This document shows, piece by piece, positions 53,671-63,990 of a DNA stretch of 64,000 nucleotides. The position numbers and the translations under genes were made by a program. Origin of the DNA: Symbiodinium kawagutii (lineage: Eukaryota; Sar; Dinophyceae; Suessiales; Symbiodiniaceae); NCBI GenBank assembly GCA_009767595.1, contig VSDK01018921.1:115733-179732 (forward strand), given 5' to 3'. The notes beneath the pieces are model-generated. The model worked only from the letters and a program-made list of their open reading frames with translations, was not told the DNA's origin and made no database searches. Every line of letters starts with the position of its first letter. The first letter of the stretch is position 1.

Positions 53671-53824
53671 TAGCGCTGGGTATGGTCATCCAAGGAGGCC
53701 AGCCACAGGAGATGACAGGGCAACAAGAAGGGTACCAAGCATGGGGATTAGCAACCATGTACCATTCGGCCCGAAAACCAGCGTGTGTTGTGGGGATAAG
53801 AACGAGACTGCTTCATCACGGCTG
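53671..53824 (+). CDS. Candidate internal exon
   Basis: Plus: acceptor AACGCTGCCAG|, donor CGGCTG|GTAGCG, 154 nt. Peptide SAGYGHPRRPATGDDRATRR, VPSMGISNHVPFGPKTSVCC, then GDKNETASSRL. Basic and Gly/Ser-rich. Its last ~38 bp are imperfectly repeated beyond the F3 element at 53839. Confidence 0.55.
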
Positions 53825-53838
53825 GTAGCGACTAAGTA

Positions 53839-53933
53839 CTGGTTGGTGGTTATAACCCCTATGAAAAATCTTAGTCAACCAACCAATGATTTGTATATGC
53901 TGAGGAGAATGAAAAATGTTCAAAACCACCAGC
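53839..53933 (+). mobile_element. F3 element flanked by a direct duplication
   Basis: CTGGTTGGTGGTTATAACCC to TTCAAAACCACCAGCC, 95 bp, good terminal repeats. Flanks share AACRAGAMTGCTT...TCACGGCTGRTAGCGRCWAAGTA (53799-53837 and 53937-53973). Confidence 0.8.
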
Positions 53934-54561
53934 CGGAACAAGAATGCTTTGTCACGGCTGATAGCGGCAAAGTAATTGAGATGAATTGTGATGTATACTG
54001 ATGCTGATTTATGAGGGTTCAACGTTGGTATTGCTTGGTCAATGGCGGTGAATTGCCTGGTGAAAATCATGCTTAGCTCTGGTGAAAACTGGTTGACAAT
54101 AGGTAACCATAAACCATTGGTACTACCACATGGTTCTTGGTGCTCATGGTGGGTACGCACCCAGAACCATCGGAGCGAGCAATTGTTTCTGGTGATCCTT
54201 GCCTTTACTGTGAAGTGATTCATTTTTGGGATGCTATGTTTGAGTTTTTAGATTGGGTAGCAGAGATGAAGCAAGTCAATAGGGGTTGTCGAGAACATGA
54301 CTCTGGTAACTCAAAGTTGGGTAAGAAACAGTAGGGTAACAAATGATCTCCTATAACTCTTGTACAGTAACTAGCAGATCAGTGTATATCTTATAATTAG
54401 GGTAACATCCAGTTCTGGGAGCTATAATATTATACTCGGATGTGCAGTGACCAGGGTTAGTTCACCATGGTTAGTTGCAACCTATAGGGTAGCTGAACCA
54501 GCCCTGCAACCATGTTTAGTTCCCATTTTCTAGTCCTGGGGATGCACACGAAAGTAGATAT

Positions 54562-54659
54562 GCCGATGTTTCTCAAAATAGGGCTGCCCTATATCATCCA
54601 ATATTGATCATTGCAATAAACCATCCATTTTGCGCTCCCCCATTTTAACATACCCCCAT
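54562..54659 (+). mobile_element. F2 terminal-inverted-repeat element
   Basis: GCCGATGTTTCTCAAAATAGGG...GCTCCCCCATTTTAACATAC, interior ATATCATCCAATATTGATC. Ends 11 bp before the next exon acceptor boundary. Confidence 0.7.
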
Positions 54660-54670
54660 GTGGGTTATAG

Positions 54671-54786
54671 ACCACGTTGAAAAACTCGGGAGCACGACCC
54701 TGATCGGACCGACAGCAAAATCGCTCACAAAGGACCTGGTCATCTCTCAGAATACTGAGTTTGCCATTCCACAGTTCCAGAATCAG
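54671..54786 (+). CDS. Candidate internal exon
   Basis: Plus: acceptor GGGTTATAG|, donor AATCAG|GTTCAC, 116 nt. Peptide HVEKLGSTTLIGPTAKSLTK then DLVISQNTEFAIPQFQNQ, well-mixed soluble sequence. The open frame runs on to 55026 as Q/T/P low complexity and a hydrophobic run, which is probably intron read-through. Confidence 0.6.
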
Positions 54787-55375
54787 GTTCACAACACCGA
54801 ACAGAACCAGCAAACCGAAACCCAATCAACCGGCCACCAACCAACCAGCCATTTCGACGAGCTCAACCCAACAACTCCACCCAAACCAAGCCAAGCCACG
54901 CCGTATTCCTTTCACTCTTGCTTACTTGCTTACATTCTATTGCTGCTACTTACCGTCATTTGCCAACCCAACCGTCATCATGAAACATCACGAAACCATC
55001 CGTCATCAACCATTTACCACCATTAATCAACCAGATGTCAGTCATTACCATCGTTAATCAGTATTACCATAGAACCATCATGAAAGTAATTTGCCAGTAT
55101 TTTCAACCAACATCAACCAGCACCAAACAGCAGTACGAATCATTCACCACCATTAACCATCATTAAGTATTAGTAAACCCTTTGCACAGCTTTCCTACCC
55201 TCCCAAAGGGTTCACTACTCAATCACGCAGCGCTATTCATTTTTCTATCACCTTGGCAATAGTTGAATAGTCATCGATCATAAATTCAACCTTAGCTCAG
55301 TAACCTTGATTGCCATGACATGCCATGACTATTCAACTCGTCAATCACCAAGTTTAAAAACTAAGTCCAGCCACC

Positions 55376-55500
55376 ATTAATCACTGTTAATCACCACATT
55401 CATCACCACATTCATCACCACATTCATCTCCACATTCATCACCACCTCAATCATCACATTAATCATCACTAATCCACATTAATCATCACATTAATCACCA
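55376..55500 (+). repeat. TTCATCACCACA tandem repeats
   Basis: Four copies of a 15-bp CACATTCATCACCA unit, then AATCATCACATT variants, leading into the duplication at 55498. Confidence 0.75.
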
Positions 55501-55771
55501 TTAATCACCATTAATCACCATCAAACCCTTCACCGCCCGTCACCCGCCCTTCCTTTGCCTGCGACGGCCGCGGCGACAGGTTCCGCGGCGACAGGTTCGA
55601 GGCCGGGGACCGCGGGGACGGCGACGGGCTGCCGGCCATTAATCACCATTAATCACCATCAAACCCTTCACCGCCCGTCACCCGCCCTTCCTTTGCCTGC
55701 GACGGCCGCGGCGACAGGTTCCGCGGCGACAGGTTCGAGGCCGGGGACCGCGGCGACGGCGACGGGCTGCC
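55498..55771. repeat. 138-bp direct tandem duplication covering an exon end
   Basis: 55498-55635 is repeated at 55636-55771 with one visible substitution (GGGGACG against GGCGACG, about 55616/55754). The unit spans AT-rich CCATTAATCACC sequence and the GC-rich NLSPRNLSPR coding part of the exon below. 138 is a multiple of three. Confidence 0.9.
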
Positions 55772-55835
55772 GCCGCGCGAGGGTGCAGGGCTGCGGCTGA
55801 ACGCATCGTCCGGGTCGTGGCCCAGGCGAGGGAAC
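55682..55835 (-). CDS. Ser/Pro-rich exon, partly duplicated downstream
   Basis: Minus: acceptor CCGTCCCCAG|, donor GGGCGG|GTGACG, 154 nt. Peptide FPRLGHDPDDAFSRSPAPSR, GGSPSPSPRSPASNL, then SPRNLSPRPSQAKEGR. About 88% G/C third positions, the highest in the window. SPR/SPSP motifs suggest a phosphorylated linker. A second copy of the 3' two-thirds lies at about 55544-55630 through the 138-bp duplication, with an acceptor-like GGCCGGCAG| before it. Confidence 0.65.
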
Positions 55836-55859
55836 CTGGGGACGGGGACGGGGGGTGAT

Positions 55860-58250
55860 GGCGGGTGGTGAAGCTATTGCTCTAACAGAAATAATGGTTA
55901 ATTATGATAGTTGATACTAGTAGTTAATACTAATAATGGTTAATACTAGTAGTCAATAGATAGTTAATACTAGTAGTTTTAGCACTTACCAGGCAGCTAT
56001 AATGGTTTGTAATGATTAATAACTAGTAAGTAGTGGTTCATGATGGTTTTACTGATAGTAATAATGGTTAATACTAGTAGTAATAATAATGGTAGTTAAT
56101 ACTAGTAGTAAATACAAAGTAATAGCTACTAGTATAACCATCAACTACTAGTGGTTAATGTGGTTGCTTAAGCTATGACTAACTGTTGTGAAATAGTTGT
56201 TACTGTAAGCTAAAATAAAATACTAGCAAGTGGCTAGCAATGGTTCTGAAATGGTTCTTAGTAATGGTTATTAAATAGTTCTTAAGCCACTGGTAATGAG
56301 ATGATAGCTATTACTAATATACTAATGGTTAAGCTATTACTTGTCATGGTTACTAGGTTATGAAATGGAATTATTAGAAAGGGTTCGTAGAAATGAAATG
56401 GCTAAACGGTTATCAGTATTAATAGCCATTTAATAACCATGAATGAATAACTGCTACTAGCAATTTTTACTAAAGCTTTATAGCCATGAAATACGAATGA
56501 TCTAGCAATTACCATCATCCATCATTGATAGTTAACCATTTGCGTTTTTGGTTCGCAAGTAGCAAATGGTAATACTAATAACCATTCAATTACCATTCGT
56601 AATAGCTTAAGCATAGTATTCAATGCTTATTAGTAATAGCTAGCAATACTCACGATGGTAATAGCAATTGACTGTTTAATGGCTGCTTGAGCATTGGATG
56701 GTGGGTTCTTGGTGCTAATGGTTAAGCTTGCTAATGGTTCTTAAACAGCTACTACTAATGATTATTGATGGGTTGTTATTTCAACCCACCAAGTACTCAA
56801 TCAATGTTATTGCTAATGTTAAAATAGTGGTTGATGATTAACCACCAGTGGTTGACAGTTTTTACCAATGGTTGGTGAATTTCCATGGTCAACAGGGTTG
56901 TGGTTGCGTGTCAATTCACCAATTAATGGCTTAGTGGTTAGTCAGCAGTTGACTCGTGGTTACGAACCATCCACCTGGTTAGTGGTGGGACGGGCATCCC
57001 AGTAGTGGTTGATGAATAGCTCACCATAATGGTTCATCAATCACGGCTAATGTCTAATATTGGGCAAATGTTACTAATGATTGATTACTGTTATTACTAG
57101 TTGCTAGTTATCACCAGTGGTCATTATCAACAAAAACTCTTGTAAGGCAGGGTCAACTAACCCTTATGACTACGGTCAGTAACCAAGTACTAAGGGGACG
57201 CATTTCCAAGTAGTGCTTGTTGGTGCTGTTACACAGTGGCTAGCAACCACTTATGATTCACAACATTTTTTGGAAGATGCTTAGTAGTGGTTTATGGTTG
57301 TCAACCTTAATGTTGGCTACCGTTTAGTGACTGATTAATGGCGACTATATTGCGGATACTACAGGTGGTCACTCTCAATGATCAATGGCTAGGCAATGGT
57401 GATTATATATCGCTAAACAACCAATCATATTGGCTACGTGCAGAAGCGGGGCAACAATTACCTGGAATATAACCGTGGGAAAAAGTCCGGAATAAGATTG
57501 GCAAACTAAGCCCCAACTAACCATGGCGACTCATGCCACCAGTGCCATACGTTCACCTCCAAGCAGTGGTCAATGGTTAGTGGTTCACAGCCGTCTTTGC
57601 TAAGTCGTTAATGGACTTTAGTGGCGAATGGTTCATTAATTGTTCTCTTGAGTGGTTGCTAATAATTCTGCAATGGTTTGTTAATGAGTCTGCATAAAAA
57701 TGACTATTTTGCCAGCTATTGGCTGAGTGGTGACTAATCGTTGGGTAATGGTTGCTTATGTAGGGGTAAAATGTTGTGGTCAGATCTACATAAATTGTGA
57801 AGCATAGTTGAATTTAGTAGTTCATGGTTGGTTTATGCTGGTCGATAAAGGGCCAAGGGCTAATACTTGTTTGATCGGAATTGGTTAATTGGATCCAGAA
57901 CAAAGGTGAATGTAATATGTATAGCCATCATGATGGCTCCTAGCTAGTGATGAAATAGTCCATGATGAAATACAAACAATCCTAGGATGTCATCTGGTGG
58001 ATAACGACATGGGTGATACCTCCAACGGTGATGCAAATCACAGGTACTGCATCGTAGTGAATACAGTAAATCTGCTTTGTGGCTTTAAAGCATCCAAGCA
58101 AGGATGTAATCACCTGGGGAAAAAAAAAACATGTTTAAAGCCACCAACCAGGCAGTGGTTGATAGTGGCCTGATGCTGAATATATATAGTGATTGGCAAT
58201 GAGAACCAACAATCGCAGGAGATAACAACTTACAGGTTCATGGATACTAG
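55860..58250. other. Low-complexity TACTAGTAGTTAATACTAG region and intron-like sequence
   Basis: 55890-56120 is rich in TAGTAGTTAATACTAGTAG and AATGGTTAATACTAG. 56120-57700 is TGGTTA/AATGG-rich. An F3 right-end fragment lies at 58125-58155 (TGTTTAAAGCCACCAACCAG). No coding island. Confidence 0.5.
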
Positions 58251-58319
58251 TGGACCAAATGGTTCACAGGGCCTCAGCTACGTCCTTAGGACTTTAGGGT
58301 AGGAACGTAGCTATTCTTG

Positions 58320-58490
58320 ACAATCCCGAGGACTGAAAAACCAAGCCATTTTGGGGATGAGTTGGATGATGTATGCTGTCCCAGAACAGGCTTCATCCCG
58401 TGAGCCGCCCAACGTTGATGATCCGGATAGGAGACACTCGATGATCCCAATCGTCCAAACTTCCGCACCATGGCGTAAAACATTGTTGAA
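58320..58490 (-). CDS. Possible protein-kinase fragment
   Basis: Minus: acceptor ATTCAACTAG|, frame FNNVLRHGAEVWTIGIIECL then LSGSSTLGGSRDEACSGTAY to a stop near 58312. EVWTIGII..LLSG...GG..DE resembles kinase subdomain IX-X (D.WS.GVI...LLSG, family knowledge), but the invariant Asp is Glu and no APE motif precedes it. A competing frame (MVRKFGRLGSSSVSYPDHQR) is also open. Treat as a degenerate fragment or coincidence. Confidence 0.3.
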
Positions 58491-58559
58491 CTAGTTGAAT
58501 TAGGTGATCAATAATTATACTGCAGCTTCCAAATTTCAAGCCTCAAAGGTGTGTTCAAC

Positions 58560-59203
58560 AATCTTAATATGTTTCAAGGCAACAAAATCAACCGCTGTGA
58601 CACAACAAATGACGCCGGCAAAGCGATGATGTATATGGCAACAAGCCCCAGCCAGCTAGACAGCCATTCAGCCGCCCAGCCAATCAACAAACAAAAAGCG
58701 AACCAACTAGTAACTAGTCATCACCAACTAAGCACTCACTATTTTCGTCTTTGATACAAGGTTGATACCTACAGCAAGAACGACAACATAGGCAACAACC
58801 AACAGTGACAACACATACAACATCCATACGTCATGAACAATACGTACTAACAAGGGCAACCACAACCGAACCAAACATAATACCGATAAACAACGAACAA
58901 TGCGCAACCGCCAACAATAACTGCAACAAAACCCATAACCATAAGAATAGCAATACAAGCAACTACAACAAGCACAACAGCAGCAGCTAAAGAAATAACA
59001 ACGAAAACGGCAACGATTTTGACCCAGGCAGGAACATCAACCGCGAAAAACAAACGCTGTACCAAGACAAACTGCGTTTGCAATGTGCGGACAAGAAATC
59101 AACAATCACAATGCCTCACCACCAACAACCAAGAGCCAACAATGAACCGTCAACAAACAGAACAACAACCAACGACCGTCGCAATGGCAACAGCAAACAC
59201 GAC

Positions 59204-59255
<52 letters not shown>

Positions 59256-59270
59256 ACTACTACCACTACC
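58560..59270 (+). repeat. A/C-rich low complexity with (CAA)n
   Basis: AACAACA-rich tract with a pure CAA array at about 59204-59256. The open plus frames here (poly-Q, poly-T, poly-N) follow from the repeat and are not called as genes. Confidence 0.8.
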
Positions 59271-59330
59271 ACTACAACAGCAGCATCAGCAAAATCTGCA
59301 ACTGCTGGGGTGGCAGCCAGCACTTCAGAC

Positions 59331-59405
59331 CAGCCGCTTCTCCCAGAGTTTGTCCCTGGAAATGTCGCGCCGTTCCAAACGCCTTCGCCACTGCTCGAAG
59401 CGATC
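59331..59405 (-). CDS. Candidate coiled-coil exon
   Basis: Minus: acceptor ACTGATGGAAG|, donor CGGCTG|GTCTGA, 75 nt, phase 0-0. Peptide DRFEQWRRRLERRDISRDKL then WEKRL, about 76% G/C third positions. A plus alternative (about 59283-59420, SDQPLLPEFVPGNVAPFQTP, donor |GTGAGA) is open with much weaker codon bias (about 47%). Confidence 0.55.
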
Positions 59406-59548
59406 CTTCCATCAGTGAGACCACGTGGCTAATATGGTGATTACTATTTGGTTTACGGTTTGATGTGGTTAATATGGTGATTTAGTATGGTTTAATTAAG
59501 GTGGTTTACTATGGTTTGATGGTTTCATATTGGCTAATATGGTGATTA

Positions 59549-59643
59549 CTTTGGCAAACTACCCTGGAAGCTAAAAGTAACCATTCTCTTAAAGGTAAAT
59601 GATGATTGGTGGTTCTTCCACTTTCAGGTTAGTTTGCCAAAGT
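59549..59643. repeat. Inverted repeat with ACTTTGGCAAACTA arms
   Basis: ACTTTGGCAAACTA (about 59550) and TTAGTTTGCCAAAGT (about 59629), with further pairing CCTGGAAG..AAAAGT / ACTTTCAGG. About 95-bp foldback. Confidence 0.7.
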
Positions 59644-60369
59644 GTAACAACATTTTCTTTACCAGCCAACATCATTCATAATCTAATTGTCATCATCATC
59701 TGTTTATCCCGATGATTCCCCCTACCTATAAAACAATTTACCTTGGCATCCCTGAAAAAGCCTTGCTTATTGTCCTTGCCTATCGTCCCCCATTAACCAT
59801 TGACCATATCCCTGGGAAATCCCCATACTCTGGGATTCCTTATCCAGTTGATTAACCATTTCTAAGAGTAAACCAACCCTAACTTTGGCGCGAAATAACA
59901 CCTGAGTAACCACTTAGAAATAATCCCAGGCATCCTGGAAGTAACCCCTTAGTAATGCTAACCTAGGTCGACTAATTGGGGAGTTTACCATTTTAACGGA
60001 AAACCACAGCTTTTAGGCCCTATTAACCAACCAGGCGTTTATGAATCCTGGGTTGACATAGTGATGTGATTAATGATTGTTCATGAAACGCCATGATGTT
60101 TATGATGATTAATTATGCTTTTGATGCTTATCTTAATGATATTCCTGGGAAACCCCCAGCATGAACCTTGGGAATTACCCCCCGCAAACCCCCATAGAAA
60201 TCCACTTATGATAGCCAGATGGTTAAGTAACCCCTTAGTAATTCATCAAACCAGTAGCATATCCCTAGGAAACCCCCATAGAATTCCTGGAAACCCTAGA
60301 TATATATCTAGCTGATAGTTCCCCTAGTTGTAATCCAACGGCTATAGCTGCTGGAACTGGGCCCACCAA

Positions 60370-61250
60370 CAGTAATTTCCTGGTTAATAATGGTCCTAAA
60401 CCATCATTAGCTATTAGATGATCATAGACCTTTGATAATCAGCCATCATAATCATTAACCATGGCTTATTATTAACCCATCATTAACCTCCATAATCCTA
60501 ATTATTAGCCATTAATGATTATAACCATCATTTCAACCATCATTAGCCATCATAAACCATTATCAACCGTTGATTGACCATCATTAACCTATTAGCCATC
60601 ATTATTAACCATTAAGCCATCATATAACCATCATTATCACATTATTCATGGTCGTGATAACCATTAAATCCGAATTATTAGCCATTAATGGTTTATGTGA
60701 ACCATTATTCAATGGTTATAAGTTATAACCCATCATTCAACCATTATTAACCAATTCCTGGTTAATAATGGTCATAAACCATCATTAGCGCTTAAATGAT
60801 CATAGACCTTAATCATTGACTATGGCTTATTATTAACCATCATTCACCATCATTATTAGCCATCATTAACCATCATAAACCATTGTCAACCACTGACCAT
60901 TGACCATTAACCACTAACCATTACTACCATCTGGTTTCACCACTCCCTGTAGCTCTTTAGCTCCCCTTTTAAAGGGATTGAACGGGATACCCCTGGCTCC
61001 GAATCGCTCCCTGAGAATCACCAGCTGGATTAACCATTAACCATTAAACCATTCACCAATAACCAATAACCAATAACCATTAACCATCATCATTAACCAT
61101 CATCATTAACCATCATTAACCATCATAAACCATTATTAACCAATAACCAATAACCATTAACCACAATTGGATAAAATTCCCATCATTATTAGCCATCATT
61201 AACCATCATAAACCATTATTAACCATTAATTAACCATTATTCCCCATAAA
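60370..61250 (+). repeat. CCATCATTAACC low-complexity array
   Basis: Almost entirely built of AACCATCATTAACCATC, ATTATTAACCATTAACC and AACCAATAACCAATAACC. An approximate duplication exists: TTCCTGGTTAATAATGGTCC (60379) and TTCCTGGTTAATAATGGTCA (60755) with similar following sequence. C/A rich on plus, the opposite skew to 14.8-15.2 kb. Confidence 0.7.
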
Positions 61251-61275
61251 ATTCCTGGGAAAACTTCCCCCTGAC

Positions 61276-61397
61276 CCTGCGAGCAGCGGCGTCTCCTTCT
61301 CCAGAAGTCGCTTCTGTGCTTCGCGCTCCGCGCGTTTCCGCTGCGAACGCTGCAGCAGCTCCTGCTCCGCCTGATCCCGGGGTAGAACCGGCCACTT
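61276..61397 (-). CDS. Candidate coiled-coil exon, strongest helix
   Basis: Minus: acceptor TTTCCCCCCAG|, donor CTCGCAGG|GTCAGG, 122 nt. Peptide KWPVLPRDQAEQELLQRSQR then KRAEREAQKRLLEKETPLLA. About 75% G/C third positions, against 41% for the best plus frame (AASPSPEVASVLRAPRVSAA). A classic E/Q/L/R/K coiled coil, and likely the most upstream exon of this type in the window. Confidence 0.65.
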
Positions 61398-61399
61398 CT

Positions 61400-62930
61400 G
61401 GGGGGAAACCATCGAGGTTCCACGGGGAAACCACGAGTTATCTACAAGGAAATCATGGTATTTCAAGGGGACAGATGGAAAAATGATTCATGATTAGCTT
61501 AAGATTGTTGACAATTGATGGATTTGATTACTGGTTCAGAAAGGTTTGATGGATGTTAATGATGAAAAAGAGTGGTTCATTCCGAAACACCAGCCAAGTT
61601 TCAGGGGAGATCGGTCAGTTTTAGAGAAGGGGAATTGGTACCAATCATCATTGTGAAGCGAAATGATTAACCACTAGCCAAACGTGATTGCTTTCAAGGG
61701 TCAAATATTTACCGAACGCGTAAGCAAGGCCACCGCTATCAGTCCACCAACGAAGCGGTCAATCCACAGCCGCCCGCAAAACCATTGACATGGATCATCT
61801 AAAAGGTGCCCCGCCGGGTCGACGGCTTAAAGGTCGACTTTGTCTTGTACGGGACGGCTAGTTGTGCTTTTCGCAACTTTGGAGGCAGGTACCAAATGGC
61901 AATTTGTCGCATTATAATTAGATGAAAATATAGCTGTTATTAAGCATTGTGGAGGACACGTTCATCAATGCTTGAATCGTTGAGCTAAATCGAATCAGCC
62001 ACTTAGTCAAAGTCAACACTCTTAGACTTTCACCAGTACTCTTAGGCATACTTAAATAGTCAACAACTTAATTCAACCTGTGTATTTTGTTATATCTAAC
62101 CCGATGGTGACATCACGATCAATGAATAATTAATCATCAACCATCATCAATTGCGTTCAAGAGATAAGGTGTCTCAACGAGAATATCTCCGCCATCATCG
62201 CGCAAACAGTATGTGGTTGTGCCTTTGTACCCTGGGCTGCTCACCTTCCATAACGATGGAAGTTCGCTATTTGGGGGTAGATATGGTACTAGGTGGCTTA
62301 TAGATCCCTTGCTAAAAATCTATTTTTAATGGTTATATGGTAAATCAATCATATCCCAAAAACAGCCATCCTGGTACTTTTCCTTACCCTGATAGACACG
62401 ATTGAACAAGATGCAACAACTGCGTTTTTTCGCGGGGCCTACGCTGCGATCTCCTACAATGGGTTCACCGCAATAAGTACGTCGCACCATCGTTGCATGG
62501 TTCCGTGATTGACCATGAACCCATATTCATAAGCTGATTTACCAGTCAATTAATCCTTAATATTTGCTAATATTCGCTTATATGGGTTCAGCACTTAGTA
62601 GTGAGTTAAAACGACTATAGTTGATTGATATTGGTCACGACAATGCGTTTTATTTAACCAATATCAGCCATCATTGATCAACGTAGGAAGGGCTGTCGTA
62701 TGTTTTCAACCCTGACAAAACCGTTGTTGACTGTATGTTGACTGGGATCATCCAAGTATCCGACGATGTGCAATCACTAAATATCATTGATGTGAATGTC
62801 AACCCCCTCATCAGCATGTTTTCTTAGGCATGAAGCAGCCTTGATTCCCGGGATTGAGCCAAGCCTATGAGGACTGCCAGTCGCTGATGTAAATTCAACC
62901 CGTATGCTACGAGTGTTGCTTCAGCTGCAC
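61400..62930. other. Intron- or spacer-like sequence
   Basis: No F1-F4 copy, tandem repeat or convincing coding island was found. 61700-61880 and 62400-62480 are moderately GC-rich with short open stretches but no supported exon. Confidence 0.4.
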
Positions 62931-62939
62931 ATGTAGAGG

Positions 62940-63430
62940 TTGAATGATCAGCCCTTCAAGCAACACCAGCCAAAACGGTCATCTGAATACGCTCCGCACG
63001 TCTTGTCATATCAGCTGAGCTACATTCGGAAAGAAGCAACACCGACAGATCCACAGATCCAGTTGCCTTAGGCCATTGCGTATGATCTACAGCATCTGGA
63101 AAGGATTTGGACATCACATTCGATGCCTTTATGGCCCGTTGTGCGTGGTCTCGTCCTTGTGCAGAATTTGACCCTGATCATCGAAGAAGCCCCAGCCCGC
63201 AGTTGCACCCCTCTTGTAGGTCACATCCTCTTGTTCTCGGTCAAGGTCACGACGACGCTGAAAAACCTTCAGCCTGCGCATCCGGTTGAAGCCCTTGAGG
63301 AATGCAGGTCCGCCGTCCGCTGACCCAAATGAATTCTGTTCAGCGGCTCCTGAAGATGAGGGACCGGCGGAAATGCTGGGCCGGGAGCGCACCTTGCTGT
63401 GATAACTTAGGGGGGAACAAAGCACCAAGT
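62940..63430 (-). pseudogene. Contiguous coding segment with a frame break
   Basis: Minus. Upper part (63428-63129) reads SRPSISAGPSSSGAAEQNSF, GGPAFLKGFNRMRRLKVFQR, then RRDLDREQEDVTYKRGATAG and stops. A shifted frame continues SAQGRDHAQRAIKASNVMSK, SFPDAVDHTQWPKATGSVDL to ADMTRRAERIQMTVLAGVA and a stop near 62950. The two frames overlap near 63160, so one indel or a tiny intron separates them. Nearly 500 bp without an intron is unusual here and suggests a decaying retroposed gene copy. No family recognised. Confidence 0.45.
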
Positions 63431-63719
63431 GACCCCAGATAGCACCCTCTGGAGCAAACAGCTACAGGCTTACCCACAACCTGGTTTCGATTCTGATGTT
63501 GATTTTCGAATGGATTTGGAATTCTGACTGATTTCGATCTGCCCATTCATTGGAATTGGAGCTGTCTTATTGTCATTTATTCTTGGTTTTAGCTCTCAGA
63601 AGTGGTGGGTTCCCAAAAAAGAAGCGTCACCCAACGTTCACCGGAAAGAATTACCATCCTGAAGCATCTCTCTGATCACTAGTATCTATAAACACCTAAT
63701 TCTTACGGTAACCATCAAC

Positions 63720-63990
63720 CCACCCCCACTTGCAACTCCCTCCTGTTGTCAGTTCACCATTCTCAACATTCAACACTACCACGCTTTTCTCACTAAATCT
63801 TCAACACCAATCTCCCAAAAAATCTTCAACACCAATCTCAAATCTCATTCCCAAAGCAAATCTTCAACTCAAAAAAATCTCAACTTCAATAGCTCCTCAC
63901 TTGAACCATCCCATCATCCCATCCCATCATCCCATCCCAACCAACCACCACCTGGCCGCTGACCCCTGACCTCCACCATCCCATGGCCCC
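63720..63990 (+). repeat. C/A-rich low-complexity tract
   Basis: AATCTTCAACACCAATCTC repeats, CCCATCATCCCATC repeats and a terminal C-run. The plus frame across it is Ser/Pro/Asn low complexity and is not called as a gene. Confidence 0.7.

Noticed and set aside
54787-55057. Continuation of the 54671 frame as a membrane protein (LLAYILLLLLTVIC)
   Set aside because: Follows a good donor at 54787 and is Q/T/P low complexity plus one hydrophobic run, best explained as intron read-through.
55555-55800. Plus-strand frame MPATAAATGSAATGS... spanning both duplicate units
   Set aside because: It is open only because the 138-bp unit is a multiple of three. The minus frame has about 88% G/C third positions and splice sites.
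59019-59440. Poly-Q / poly-T plus-strand frames
   Set aside because: They are produced by the CAA repeat. The GC-rich end fits a minus-strand exon better on codon bias.
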